Assembly (NCBI GenBank): GCA_018881555.1
Contig: JACAXG010000240.1
Location: 95,875 to 159,874, forward strand
DNA length: 64,000 nucleotides
Reading direction: 5' to 3'
Source: Amblyornis subalaris
Taxonomy: Eukaryota; Chordata; Aves; Passeriformes; Ptilonorhynchidae
Shown here piece by piece: positions 23,403 to 36,234 of this stretch (the first letter of the stretch is position 1; every line of letters begins with the position of its first letter). Both the position numbers and the translations under genes were made by a program. The notes beneath the pieces were generated by a model that saw only the letters and a list, made by a program, of their open reading frames with translations, did not search any database and was not told the origin of the DNA.

Positions 23403-26127
23403 CCGGAGCATTTCCAGATTTTTCTACAGGTCTGAACACTGAACCTTAGTGACAGAGCTGGACTTGAAATCCCTGGTGCTCATCCACCTCCAGCCATCCA
23501 AGTTTGATACATAATTTTTTTTTTTTTTTAATATTTTATACATGAAATCAGCATCACTCCAAAGGCACAAGCCAGGTCAGCCCCTCTCCACCGAGGGATT
23601 TGTTCCGGTCCAGCCTGGCCATTGTGCTTCCATGCACTTTTTTCCCATCATTTCTTAGAAAACAGGGGCAGAGTGCAGGCACGTGTGTCAGGAGGGGCAA
23701 GCAGGAATGGAGGAAGCCCATCTCCAAGAAATCGCTGATTAAAATTGCTCCCAAGTTCCCGTTTCCTCCGCAAACAAAACAGCCTGCGAAAGTCCAAGCC
23801 GGGGTGGATAAAATATCAGCCACGTGCCTGACTTACAGCACTGGGACTGAGGTTTGGGCACCATTTCAAGACTTTCCCCCAGGAGTCTATCCAAACCCTC
23901 GTTGCTTCTGATGTGGAATAATTTGGAAGCGCTTTCAGGCTGCCGGCTGGGATAACACAAGGGCTATTGTAAACACACACGCAGCTGATCAGCACCAAAC
24001 CCACACGAATGTGGGCTGTGTGCNCACACACAAACAGTGAGCATCTGCTGGGAAAAAAAAATACATATCAAAAAATGAATCAAAAGGCCGAATTAAAGGA
24101 AAAGGCGAAATCGCTGAGCAGGCCTTAGCCAAAATGTTGTTTATGAAAAGAGTTACGTTTCACCTAGTTGTAAGAAATGAGAGATGTTTCGACGCAGGCC
24201 ACCAGGTTTGAAGGGCTCCAGCCAGAGCCAGCTGTCATCCAAGTGTGGGCACTGAAGCCAGACCATCATTTCCGTGGATGCTGTTTCCAAAGTGCTGTTG
24301 CCAGCCAAGAAATTCGGNAAATTTAAGAGGGCGTAACCAGGGCAGGGAGAATAACCTGCTGGAGCTCCAACCCTGCTGCTTCCCCATCTCTGCTTTGGGT
24401 GGAAAAGGAGAGGATTGCTCATCCGGAGTCACGGCTCTCCGGGATCATTCCGGGGTTCTCCACTTCGGTGGCCAGGAAGAAATTCCCCTCGCCCATGAGA
24501 CTTGGTGGTGTTTTGGACCTGCCCAGCTTTCAAGGCAGGCTGATGGGAGCCTAAAAATGGGTGTCTTCAAGGGGAGCCACAGCCAGATGTTGGCATCATT
24601 CACGNTGTGGGATGGAGGGCCCCTTTCCCAGGATTCCCAGGTAGCTCTGGTCTGTCTCATGGCATTACATCCTTTATCATTTCTTCCAAATTTCTTGGCA
24701 ATCAGACAAAACACGTCAAGCCAGTAGGGTGCCAGACGCAGGGACCTGTAGCAGCTCACCTTCCCTTCCTTCTGGAATGCTGAGCTTTTTTCCATCTCCT
24801 CTGAGAGGTGGGATGGGAGACAGGACGCACACACCTCACACCAAGGCTGCTATCCACCATGGAAAACTGCTTTTCCTGCGAGGAATGGAGCCTCTCCTTA
24901 TCTGACCCCAAAAGGACTCCAGATCTCCAGGCCTCTCTGTCCATCCTGCCAAGCCCGGGCTGGGATTTAAAGCACACAACAGCAAACCAGCCTGTCAGGG
25001 ATGTTGGGTTTTTCCATCCTGGCACTGGATGGATCTTGAGCAGAACCATCCCACAGGGTGGTGGGGAGAGTGAGCCTTGCTCCCGAAAAGAGACCAGCAG
25101 AAAGATCCCCCTGCGGCAATAAATCCATCTGGATAATAACAGAGTGGTACACGATCGTTTTGTGACTGCACCATCTGCAAACAATATTTCCTTGAGTAGG
25201 AAGTAGCTGGAAAATGAAGCAACATTCCCTGTGGAGGGGCTTAATCTCTCTGCTCTTCCACCACCGGCNCTGCTTTGACCAAGCTCATACTCGAAGCAAT
25301 GATTAAAATAAATAAAGGAGTCGTCCAGCCCTTACTCGGGCCTTTGGTATCCCCTGAGATCACAGAGCTCATTTGGGTCCCACAAGGCCAGGAGGACTGG
25401 TCAGAGCCCTCTGACTGGGATCCCTGCTCCAGGCCAGGCTGAATTCCAGGAAACAGCAGCACGTTGGCACCGACTCCTTAGAACGGGCTTGATCCAAAGC
25501 CTATGGAAGTCCAATCACAGAATTCCCTCTGGGCAAAGCAATGTCAGCAGCTCCTCCTGGCCCATTCACACGGGCATTTCCCGAAGGAGAAGGCTGGTGC
25601 CAAGATGACTCCAGGCAAAAGCCACCACCAACTGTTGTAGAAAGGAAAACGAAGTTCCTCATGTTCAGCACATCTCAGAGAAGGTGCAGAAAAGGGTGTA
25701 AAACAATTAAAGCACCTAATAAAGCACTGAGGGAAGTGGACAGTGTGAATTTTATGTGNGTTCATCATGTACAGGGCTTAATTTAATCGAGATAGCCACC
25801 NAAGTGTGATCCTCCACGGGAAATTCCTCACATCTTTGTCCTTGGCCTTGTCTGAAAGGCTTAGCTTAAGCCCTGGAGCCTGTGGGTTGAGACAAGAGAG
25901 AGTCTGAATCACCTTTTGGCTGGTGACCTGCCCTGATAACCTTGTCAGACGATTTCAGGCACTACTTTTATCTAGAATAAATTTATAGGTTGTGAATGAA
26001 ACAATCAGGATCTTGCCTTTAGTTCCCCCAGATTCACTGTTCCGCAGGAAACCCTCTAACCTGGACTGGGAATACGTTCAAATTTAAGCCTCCTTTAAAC
26101 CTAAGATCCTGTCCTGAGTCGAGTTTG
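23403..26127. other. Intergenic, unique
   Basis: T run at about 23514-23529. 25900-26030 is AT-rich and repeat-free (TTTTATCTAGAATAAATTTA). Open frames such as 24245-24727 (+) show no recognisable protein. Confidence 0.55.
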
Positions 26128-26287
26128 AGCAGGTTTTCCAGAGAAGCTGTGGCTGCCCCATGTCTGGAAGTGTCCAAGGCCAGGTTGGGGCCAGGATGGG
26201 GCTTGGAGCAACCTGGGATAGTGGAAAGTGTCCCTGCCCNTGGAAGGAGTGGAATGAGATGAACTTTAAAGTCCTTTCCAACCCAAG
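26128..26287 (+). mobile_element. CR1 3' fragment, type A, sense
   Basis: AGCAGGTTTTCCAGAGAAGC through GGGATAGTGGAAAGTGTCCC to AGTCCTTTCCAACCCAAG. The extreme 3' end is missing. Confidence 0.9.
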
Positions 26288-27620
26288 ACTGACAAGGAAC
26301 ACACAGGCTGAAGCTGGGATCATTTCAGGAAGCAAGGATCTCCCCAGGGCCTATAAATTGAAACATTAAGGAGACTCTCTCCAGACTCCAGTGACTTTTT
26401 TTTTAGGAATACATGGGCTGCAAAGTCATTATCACCATCCCCAGGAAGATGAGGAACATTGGCTCAGCCCAAGGCTCAGGACAGTGCAATATTGGACAAG
26501 CATCCTTCAGCAAGCCAAGGTTTGGAGGCAGTGGGAGCAGGGATGAGGGTTCATGCACATCCTTTGGAGGGGTGATCAGCAGGAGAGCCTAAGAATATCC
26601 TCAAGGGTGGAAATAAACTAGAGACATAAACTGAGAGGATCTTTTAGGACAACAAGATGAAAAAACAGATTTCTAATTTCTTTCAGAGCTGCCCTGTTGT
26701 GACAGAGAACAGCAGAGAGGACTGTTGGATTCCTGCTATTCCCAGCAGCCACCCAGCTGAAAAATCACAGACAGGAGACAGGAATGGATGTGCTTTCAGC
26801 CTCATTATCCTGTGGGGATCACTTTGCCTGGTCCCAGCTCCATTTCCCCCCCACTCCATTTGTGCTGGTGAGGACGCTAAAAGCACTGACCCTGCTTCCA
26901 AGAAGCCAAGCCCTGGCTGAGGTCAATCCCAGCTGGAACAAATAATACCAGATGCAGGTCCAAGGAAAAGAAAAGCAGCACTCCTGCTCCTCGCCCTTCC
27001 ACAAACTTCTTGTGGGATCTTGGGAATGTCACTTAGGGGGGAATGTGGCAAAGGCAGGGTAGGTGTGGGCCGAAAGGGGTTTGAAGAGGATTTTTTTGTT
27101 GTGGTGGGCTCTTTTTAAAGGACATTTTTTGGCAAAAATTAACGGTCTTTCAACACACTTTCAGCTGGAAAATTCAACCTTGCAAAAATCATTGGGAAAT
27201 GCCTAGTCAGGTCTAATTAACATTATAAGTCCAAGACAAAGGAGCTTGGCTCCATGGACCGCAGCACATGTGCTTTCACATCGGACACTGCTCCCTCTGA
27301 AACACTCAGAAATTCCCTCTGCCCTTTTCCAGCATCCTTCAGGATACTTTGGATCACAAGACTCCAGGCCAGCTGTGGATTACGAGTCCTGACCCCACTG
27401 CCAGGTCTTTGCACAACATGAAAGAGAGGAAGCTCCACCAGCAGGAATTTAGTTAAGAACCTTTGCTTGGGGAGAAAATTTTTTTAAAAAGGGAAAAGGG
27501 GAAAAAGCACATGGCTCGTTGGAGGGTGGAAAAATTGTTCAAATTGTGTATTTTTCACTGCAAAGTGAAACACATATCCCAGGAAACAAGAGGCCAGAAC
27601 CCCAGGCAGAAGCATTTTCC
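26288..27620. other. Intergenic, nothing recognised
   Basis: Unique sequence with short T runs near 26396 and 27090. No gene seen. Confidence 0.6.
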
Positions 27621-27823
27621 CAAGAAATCCTTCCCTGTGAGGGTGGTGAGGCCCTGGCACAGGTTGCCCAGAGAAGCTGTGGCTACCCCATCCCTGGAAG
27701 TGTCCACAACCAGGTTGGATGGGGCTTGGAGCAACTTGGGAGAGTGGAAGGTGTCCCTGCCCATGGCAGGGGGGTGGAATTGGATAAGCTTTAAGGTGCC
27801 TCCTGATGCTAAACCCCATAATT
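27621..27823 (+). mobile_element. CR1 3' fragment, type A, sense
   Basis: CAAGAAATCCTTCCCTGTGA through GAGGCCCTGGCACAGGTTGC to GGATAAGCTTTAAGGTGCC. The terminal part is diverged. Confidence 0.92.
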
Positions 27824-28299
27824 TGAGCACAGAAACACCTACCTGAAGGCCCTTGGCTGCTCAGCCAGCTTTTCCCCACACTGATGACAGCACAAGCCAT
27901 TCCCAGCCCTGGCAGCCCTCCAGGGTTATTAGCAGTTAATAACCCCAACATTTCTGGGCTCAGTATCACAGCATCTGAGGGCCTTTCAAGAGTTCAGAAG
28001 TATTTAAGAGTTTGGTTTGCTTTGGCTCTGGAGAGTCCAGGCTGGAAATCTGTGTGGCTTGATCTTGGATACTCCTCGTAGGGAGAGAGGGGTGGTGCTG
28101 GGTGATGAAGAGGTAGAACCTTAAGCCACTTTAATGGCTCCAAGATCAAGCAGGTTGAGTAGAGGTGGGAGGTGAGCAGGGAGGCCTGGAGAGTTGCCAG
28201 TTTTGGATCTGGGACCCTCATTTTGTGAGGTTGTCTCCGGGGAGGATCTGTGCTGAACCACAGAGTCTTGCAGGGAGTTCACTGAAGCCTCTACTTCCA
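27824..28299. other. Intergenic, nothing recognised
   Basis: Unique sequence, no gene seen. Confidence 0.6.
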
Positions 28300-28860
28300 C
28301 AGAACTGTAGAATTGTTAATTTNGGAAAAGCCCTGTGAGATCACCGAGTCCAACCCTTAACCCAGCACTGCCAAGGCCACCACCAACCCATGTCCCCAAG
28401 TGCCACACCCACATGGCTTTTAAATCCCTCNGGGGATGGGGACTCCACNGCTTCCCTAAGCAGCCTGTGCCAGGGCTGNACAACCCTTTCAGTGAAGAAA
28501 TTTTTCCTAATACCCAACCTAAATCAGCTTGAGGCTGTTTCCTCTCATCCTGTCCCTTGTTCCCTGGGAGCAGAGCCCGACCCCCCCTGGCTGCCCCTCT
28601 CCTGTTGTGGAGAGCCAGAAGGTCCCNCCTGAGCCTCCTTTTCTCCAGGCTGAGTCCCTTTTCCAGCTCCCTCAGCNGTTCCTGGTGCTCCAGCCCCTTC
28701 CTCAGCTCCNTTCCCTTCCCTAGACACCCTCCAGCCCCTCAATGTCCCTCTGGCCTTGAGGGCCCAGGACTGGACACAGCCCTCGAGGTCCCTCAGCANG
28801 GCCAGCACAGGGGACGGGCACTGCCCTGGGCCTGTGGCCACCCCAGGCCACCCCCGGCCA
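28300..28860 (-). mobile_element. CR1, type B, antisense, about 560 bp
   Basis: The longest CR1 piece here. CAGAACTGTAGAATTGTTAA at the 3' terminus, then the complement of the type B body, then CTCTCATCCTGTCCCTTGTT, TTTTCTCCAGGCTGAGTCCC and GACTGGACACAGCCCTCGAG. It extends into the region 5' of the usual truncation points. Eleven or so Ns lie inside it. Confidence 0.93.
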
Positions 28861-31589
28861 GAGCTGAGCAGCAGCACCACTCCCATAACACCCACCCCCA
28901 TTCCAGTTTCTGTCCCAGAGCTCAGGCATATCCGGAAAAGCACAAAGCACCCCAAGAAACCACTGCCCCGAGTCAGATGCCTTCGACCTGAGTCACTGAG
29001 TGGGACAGGGAGGAAAAGGCAAAGGGAGTTATTCCAAGGAATTGCGCAATGGGGAAAACGAACCCAAACCGACAAATTCACACCCGCCAGGGGAGCTGCC
29101 TGTCTNGAGGAACCCCACGAGTCAGAACCGCCCACGACAGCTCAGCTGCCTCTCAACATCCCTGCAACCGCACAGCCGAGACGCCCCCGGCACGCTTGGA
29201 CCGCCTGGAAGAAATTCCAGGGCTCGGCGGTGAATTGAAGTCATGCCTTAACACACTTTCACCTCCACGCCTCCAAAGCAGCTCCCAGCGCTCTCCTGTT
29301 GGCTTCCCAGTGGGATACACAGGTCTTGGAGGCTTGGGAATGNGATCACAGTGCAGCCCTTCACCGCCACGAGGGTCTTCCAAAGGCGGGCATCAGCCCA
29401 GATCNGGGTGGGAAGGGTCCAGCTGCCATCACTTGGACAGTGTTTCTCCCAAGAGTTCCCCGAAATCCTTCAATAGGACGAACTGGANTAGATTTTGATT
29501 TTTTTATTTTCATTTTTATTTTTAAGTGAGTCCAGCNGACCAACAAACATTTCAGCTGTCTGCGATTCAACTTCCTTGGATCGCCATTTCTTTGGCAAAG
29601 CTGCCTGGCCCTCAAGCAGATATCCTACAGGTATCCTAGTGCTGTGCCTTCCAGTCCAGCCAACTTGGAATCCTCAATATTAATCAGATTTGTCAGACAG
29701 TATCTGCTTTTGTTGGATATTGCCCTCAGCCCAAGGGGACTCTCCCCTTCCCTTTGAATCCGGCAGCACAAGTCCCGCTGCCTGTGGATTTATATGGAGG
29801 TACATCAAGTTCTCCTTCCAGTAAACAGGGCTGGATAATCAATTCCGAATGAAGGTTTGGGAGAAAAACCATTCTCAGACAGNCCCTTTCAGGGAAGAGG
29901 TTTTAAACTGCTTCCAAGTTGCTAACCAAAAAAAAAAAAAAGGCAAATAATGATGTGCTAACAGCGCTTCCAATACTCGGTGTCTTCCCAAAGCCGCAGC
30001 TCACGAGGGTTAACACGCGAACCCACGGAACTGCGTGAGCTCCTGAGCCTCCTGTTTGCAGAAACAGAACGTTTCAGCAGTCCCAGAAACAGGTCAAACA
30101 AGCATTTACCCAGGATCACACAGGTATGGCTGAGCTCGCCTTGGAACGAGAGGAATCTGCTGGAAGAAGTCTCTGGTGCCTATTCCAGGACTATTTCCTC
30201 CAATTCTTTTTTAAGTCAGTGCTCCCGAGAGTTAAAACCCCACTGGTTTTAGCCAAGCTCTCATTTTATTTAAGGCATGAAGGGAACAATATTTATCATT
30301 CAGAGGAGCCGATTCCATTTCATCCTGCTCCTATTTTTGTCCTCTGCCTCTAGACAGGAGCGTCCCTTCCCTGTGCTAATTAATAGAGGGATAAAGGCAC
30401 ACCTTGGGGTGGAGAGCTTTATAGAAAATTTAATTACAGCTCCTGACTTTCTAATTACCAGTCGAGACTCTCACATTATNGGCCACAGGATCCCCCCAGG
30501 CTTTACCTGGCTGGAAAGAAGCAGGAGAGGACTTTAAAGGCTGGAGTGGGAGCTGATCTCTGGACGAAGGAAGGGCCACCAAAACTCTTCATAATAATGG
30601 CAGTAGGGGGGACGTCCACAGGTCAGAAGGAGGNGGAAACACTAAAAGGTCACAGACATCATAATGGACTGGCCAGAAGTGAAGGGAACNGAGGCTAAGA
30701 CCATAAGAAGATAACAAACCTGCTGCACTGACAACTCCAGTTCAGCTGAGCACCTCTACGTCCATTAACAGGCTGAGACTAATTGGGAGGAGATGCAAGA
30801 CCAGGGCAGAGGGAAAGCTCTCCTTAGACAAGCTGGAAATGTCCATGTGCAAACTGTTCTGTGTTCTCAGCTCAGCCCTTGGACCCGGGAACACAGAGTG
30901 GCTTAAGATGATCAAGACCACTTGTGTACTTCCATCTCCGACCTGCAAACACTTACATACACACTCTGGTATGTGCTGAGCTGGTGCCTCAGGCTCCCCA
31001 TCCCATAAATCCTCTTCCCTTCCAGGCTCAAGTGATGGAAAACGCTCTCTGAGCAGACAACACGCTTGCTGGAGTCAGAGGGGAGCTGCAGCCGGAGAGG
31101 TACGGCACAAAGTCACAGTCTGGGGGATGCAAAGGACTCCTCATTTACAAACCCAAACTCTTCACAACCAGAAGCCCTCAAAAGAAACATCCCACTGGCA
31201 CTGTGCACCCGGGGATGCACGACTGAATTCCATGGGTTTTACCAGCACCCTGGGAGCTCACACTGCCTGCTCCTAATTCTCCTCCACACCCAAGGTGCTC
31301 AGAGCAGTCAGGAGCGCAGCTCCCGGTTCAGAGAGGAGCCATTCATTCGGGATGTGTTGCTCCGTTGTAGGAGCTGTGTTTCTCAATGTATTCAAGGCTT
31401 TGCCAGCCAATTCCATAAATCAACTTGCTGGAAAAATTGCCTCAAAAAAAGGGAAGAAAAGCAACATGCCCGTGCAAACAGGAATTCCTCACCTCATGTA
31501 CTGCCAAGGCATTTTATGGCCCTTATTACAGAGGCGCCGCTCTGCTCCTTGAAAATCGTCTTTAAAAACACCCAAGGAGACTAAAAAAA
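28861..31589. other. Intergenic; candidate non-coding element
   Basis: 29490-29530 is T-rich. 30240-30480 is AT-rich and repeat-free with GCTAATTAATAGAG, TTTAATTACAG and CTAATTACCAG words, suggesting homeodomain-type sites. No gene recognised. Confidence 0.55.
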
Positions 31590-32115
31590 AAAATTCCCGA
31601 GCGACTGTCACGGGGGAAACAGAGCGGGAAGAGGGGAGGAAAGGGCGAGTCACGGGCCACCGTCGGNGGGCACTTGAACGGGAGCCCTGCGCTCGACACC
31701 ACCGCGGCTGCGAACAAAACCGGAGCCGAGAGCCATTCGTCAGGGGGCACCGCTGCTCGCAGGCGGTGAGAACGCGGCCCCGCTGGAAAAACGCGTCAGG
31801 GCCCTTCCCTGATGGATCGCCGTGCCGGGAGGGCCGCATTGTGAGCCGCGAGAATGAGGCATCTGCTCCCTTCTCCCGCTGAAAGGAGGCCTTGGCTCGG
31901 CCGCGGCCACGTGAGCGGCCCCTCGGACAAAGCGCGGGGTCTCGCGGGCAGCGATGCGCGGGGCCGTTCCCGAGGGCTCGGCCCCGGGATTCGGGATGCG
32001 CGGCCCAGCATCCGGCACGGCCTCCGCGCCTCTCTGTCTGTAGTGGCAGCGGGGGACCCCACCGCGTCCCCGCTCCGAGGTCTCCGCGCTCAGGACGCCG
32101 CGTCCGAGCTCACAC
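31590..32115. promoter_or_regulatory. Orphan CpG island
   Basis: About 520 bp of very CpG-rich DNA (for example GGCCGCGGCCACGTGAGCGG, with a CACGTG E-box), about 17 kb beyond the 3' end of ACKR3. No exon, TATA element or known protein is visible on either strand, and the open frames here run into the CR1 at 32178 or have no recognisable domain. It may be the promoter of an unannotated non-coding RNA or an enhancer-type island. Confidence 0.75.
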
Positions 32116-32177
32116 ACGCACAACTTCACACGGCGCAACCTCTTTTCCTTACATGTGCCACGTGGGCACAGGAATGC

Positions 32178-32452
32178 CACATCGTGGAATGGTTTGAGTT
32201 GGAAGAGACCTTGAAGATCTCATTCCACCCCCTGCCATGGGCAGGGACACCTTCCACTAGCCCAGGTGGNTCCAAGCCCCGTCCAACCTNGCCTGGAACA
32301 CTTCCAGGGATGGGGCAGCCACAGCTTCTCTGGCAGCCAGTGCCTCAACACCCNCTCANTGTAAAATATTCTTCCCAATATCCCATCCAACCCTGCCCTC
32401 TGGCAGTTTGAATCCACTGCCCCTCGTCCTGTCCATCCACCTGTCNGAAGGC
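32178..32452 (-). mobile_element. CR1 3' fragment, type A, antisense
   Basis: CCACATCGTGGAATGGTTTG through GGGGCAGCCACAGCTTCTCT to ATCCAACCCTGCCCTCTGGC and GTCCTGTCCATCCACC. Lies about 60 bases beyond the CpG island. Confidence 0.93.
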
Positions 32453-35422
32453 CTCCCATCATCTCCCCAGTCAGAGAGGGAAGGATACGCAGCAGGATGT
32501 GAGGATTTTATGGAGCTGCCAGTGCAANCAGGTAAACCATCCACAGGTAAACCAGCAGCTCCTGGGAAGCCGTCCCCTTTCCTTCCTGGGCACAGGCAGG
32601 ACCCAAGGCAGCCAGCTCAAGCCTCAGGGAAGCAGGCATAAGTTATAGAGCCTGACTTATGCAAAAAGCAGGAAGTTTCTGTAGAGAATTTCAGTTCTGA
32701 GCACATTTTACCCCCAAGAAAATGGAAAATACAGGGGATTTAATGCACTAGAGAACCCTTCAGCAGCTCTCTCCTGACACCCTACACCCTACAAGTGACN
32801 AGGGGAGCTGAGAGCTGCCTGGGAATGGACTCGAGACATAAAGAAANTACGGGAAATAGAAGCAAAGAAAGGGACAGCAAAGCGGAAGGAGCAAGAAGAA
32901 GGACGCCTGTGTGCCTCAAACGTCTCCAAACAGAGGCCCCACTTTGCAAACGCTGCTTCGCTGGGGGAGGGGAGGGGGGGGAAGGCTGGTTTCCATTTCA
33001 TTTCCACTTTGAAAACACCATTTTTCCGCGCGTCCACTGAAGTGCAAATTTCCTCGGAAGCCATTTGAAGAGCGAGCGCGCCTCAAAGCCGGAGTGTTCC
33101 GAACCGCATCTGCTGGCATTGACAAAGCCCCGGCTNAGGCAGGCCCCGGCAGCCGCCAGCGGCATCTCCCAGTCCCCGGCACCCAGCCCGTGGGTGACAC
33201 GGAGACAGGTTCCTCCAGCGCCAGCCTCCGGCAGGGACCACGCCAGCGCTGGGAAGAGAGATAAGGAGGNGCTGCTGGGTGTGCGGGGGTGATAAACGGG
33301 GTGACCACCAACCCCTCCCCGGCTGCCGGGGCACCTGGAGAGCTGCCCATCTTCCCATCCTTCCGAGAGGAGCTGAGCAGTGCAGCCAGCCACAGGCAGG
33401 ATTTGGGGATGGCGTCAAGGGAGCAGGGATACCACGCATTGCTGTGTCTGTCCGGCTCCACCATGGAGCGCCACGCTCCCCGCAGACCCCAGCTCGGCGC
33501 CCGGGGCTGGCAGATGGTTTGTACAAGCAGCTCGCGGGGGAGAGGCCTGGAAACCTCTCCAAATTCCCNGCTGGCACAGCAGCGGCCTCCTCCTTCCCAG
33601 CTGGCAGCTGGCACCGACGGCACCGCGCGGCCCAGAGCCTTTGCCTGCAGCTGGACGGGGCTGGCAGGGAAGGGACACGGCCCCAGGCGTGGGGACGGGC
33701 CCCAGGCTGGCAGCTGCAGCCGATGGCAGGGATGCCCAAGGGAAGCAGGTGTCCCTTCCCAAGGGCTGGGTGGGAATGCTGGCGCCCAGGGCCTTTGCAG
33801 GGAGGTGACCCCCTGGCTGGGTGCCCAGGGACAGCGTTTGATGTGACAAAGGAGCCGTGCAGCCCCAGCGGCACCGCCTGGGGGGGGGCTCAGCTCTGGG
33901 ACATCCCAGGAGGCTCCTCCAGCCACTGAGAGCTGAAAACAGGGACACAAAGCATCACTCCAAATCCATTCCTATAGAAGGAGACGTGCCAGGCATTGAG
34001 CTGTTCCCTGCCACTGCACAGGCCTTCCCTACAAGCTGTCCCGCTCTGTCCCAGTCTGTCTGCAACAGGAAAAGGACATGCAGCCCATCCCGATTTCCCC
34101 TACCTCTCCACGTCTTACATTCCAGGCCCACAGCATTCCCATCACCAGCTACGGAGACCTCCATCCCAGGGCCATCCCAAGCTGTAAAACCAACGGTTTG
34201 GGGTAAGACAGATCCCAGCTCACTGGCACAGGAGCTGCTCCGTTCCTGGAAATTTCCAGGTCCGTGGGTTTTGCAGTGCAAAGGAGTCCTTTGGCATTCA
34301 GTGGAATATGTTCAATCCAGCCTGTGGAGCAAACAGACCATGGTTAATGCGTCCAGAATGGCTCACGACTCTCTGCTGGGCAGACGTGAAGAGGGCAGTA
34401 ATTCATCCCAGTCCACTCTGCTNTGCACATTCCCACTGTTCCAAGGAAGAGGTCATGCCCTCTTTTTCCTTCTCACCAGCACCCTGAGCCTCTGGTCTNC
34501 CCTTCTGCTCTTTGCCAGGTGCCAAGTAGGGCCCACAAAGCCCTTTTGGTTTATTTTCCCTTTTTTTTTCCCCCCCAAACTCCCTGCAGCTGCTTGCACT
34601 GCGAACTCAACGTGCTGGGCTGAGCCGCCCACGACTCCCCTACCCCGGTGCCCTTGAAACCAGATGGCAGGCCCAAGTTTTCCCTGACAAGCAAAGGAAT
34701 CGGAACTGACATGATTGGGAAAAACAAGCTCGATTCCTCTTGGCAGGATATTAATTTAGAAATCTCTGGTGTCGTCGCCCCTGATTCACAACGAATTTGA
34801 GTCCAAGCTTTCCTAGTGCCAGACGANGCAGAGGTTTGACAGAGAAGGTAATTGGAGGAAATGGCTTTGTAATCCAGCTATTGTGCTGGCAAGATCCAGC
34901 TCTCCTGAAGAACAAGGTTCACTTCCTGGCACGGCTGATTCAGCAGCATTTATTTGTCCCCAGTGCCTCTTGGCTTTCCCCNTGCCTGGCAGGGATAGCA
35001 CAGACCCTTCCAAAGCAGTGCCAGAGGTGTGCTGGGCATCCAGGCTTTCTCCAGCCCACAGGAATGGGGTGGTGAAACCTGCAGGGTCAACCACTCCGGG
35101 TGTCCAAGGGGCAGGGAGGAGAGCAGGACTGAGCAGGTCCGGTGCTCCGCACACCAAGCGTCACCTGTGGTGGGTGCTTTTGCCATGCCATGGGCAGGAA
35201 CAAGGATGGGGGATGTTCATGTGGGAGCAATCCCACCTGGAGAGCCCCACGGCCTCCATCTGCTCCACATAAATCACAGGGTGGGTGGGAAAACCTGACT
35301 CGGAGCAGAGTTTGGAGCGAAGCTTGTAACCACATCCTTAGTGACATCCCGAGCAGCACATCCCCCAGGAGAAAGGGAACCCTCCGCGGGGTTACCTGCC
35401 AGACAGGCCCCAATCACTGGGC
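32453..35422. other. Intergenic, GC-rich middle
   Basis: 33040-33900 is GC-rich with moderate CpG. Open frames of 344 and 263 codons (-) and 216 codons (+) overlap there in several frames, a sign of composition rather than coding. No gene recognised. Confidence 0.55.
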
Positions 35423-35485
35423 CACACAATCACTAAATGGTTTGGGATGGAAGGGACCTGGAAGACNTCGGATCCACTCCCGAGC
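35423..35485 (-). mobile_element. Short CR1 3' terminus, type A, antisense
   Basis: CACACAATCACTAAATGGTT, then TGGGATGGAAGGGACCTGGA. Only about 60 bases. Confidence 0.78.
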
Positions 35486-36016
35486 TGCACCTCCGAGGTC
35501 GGATCGTCTGGCAGCTGGGGCGGCGTGAAACCCTATCCCTGCTGGCTCCATCAACCCCACTGCTGCCCTGACACCCCTTTGGGAGCCCTGTTGAAATGAG
35601 CTCTTGCCCTTCAAAAGGCTCCTCTAAATTTAAATAAACAACTTGGAGGTGGAGCACAGCAGCATTATTGTACCCCAGTATCTGAATGTATCTTCTAGCT
35701 CCATGACCTGATTCCCTGATTTTGTGGAGAGGACGGAGGGGAAAAGCTCAAGTTTTTTTTCTTAATCTGCTAGCAAAAAAATATTAGGATAGCAAACAGG
35801 CAGCAATCACCCAGGAATGCCTGGAGAGCTCCTACCTACCGGCATGCAGAGCTCTCATCTGGAATTCATTTATTCCCGTTCGCTATTGATGCTGTTCAGC
35901 TACAGAGGTGGTTGGGGAAGGACATATTCAAGAGAGACCTGAAGTTCCTGAAGAGGCCATAATGAATCCTTGGGGTTCCTCAAACTCCTGGAGGAAAGAC
36001 TGCACAGAAAATTAGC
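35486..36016. other. Intergenic, nothing recognised
   Basis: Unique sequence. 35900-36010 may be a diverged 5' continuation of the following CR1. Confidence 0.55.
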
Positions 36017-36234
36017 ATATATTAGGAAAAAATTACTCCCTGTGAAGGTGGTGAGGCCCTGGCACAGGTTGCCCTGAGAAGCTGTGGCTGCCCCATCCCT
36101 GGAAGTGTCCAAGGCCAGGTTTGACGGGGCTTGGAGCAACCTGGGCTAGTGGAAGATGTCCCTGCCCATGGCAGGGGCTGGGACTGGATCATCTTCAAGG
36201 TCCCTTCCAACCCAAACCATCCTGTGATTTTATG
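36017..36234 (+). mobile_element. CR1 3' fragment, type A, sense
   Basis: ATATATTAGGAAAAAATTAC through GTGAGGCCCTGGCACAGG to CCATCCTGTGATTTTATG. Confidence 0.93.

Noticed and set aside
28545..29135. 196-codon frame on the - strand and similar frames elsewhere over CR1 copies
   Set aside because: These translate the 3' UTR-like ends of CR1, which lie beyond the reverse-transcriptase frame; no RT motifs are present in any copy here.
32916..33950. Overlapping open frames of 344 and 263 codons (-) and 216 codons (+)
   Set aside because: Open in many frames at once in GC-rich DNA; no domain recognised.
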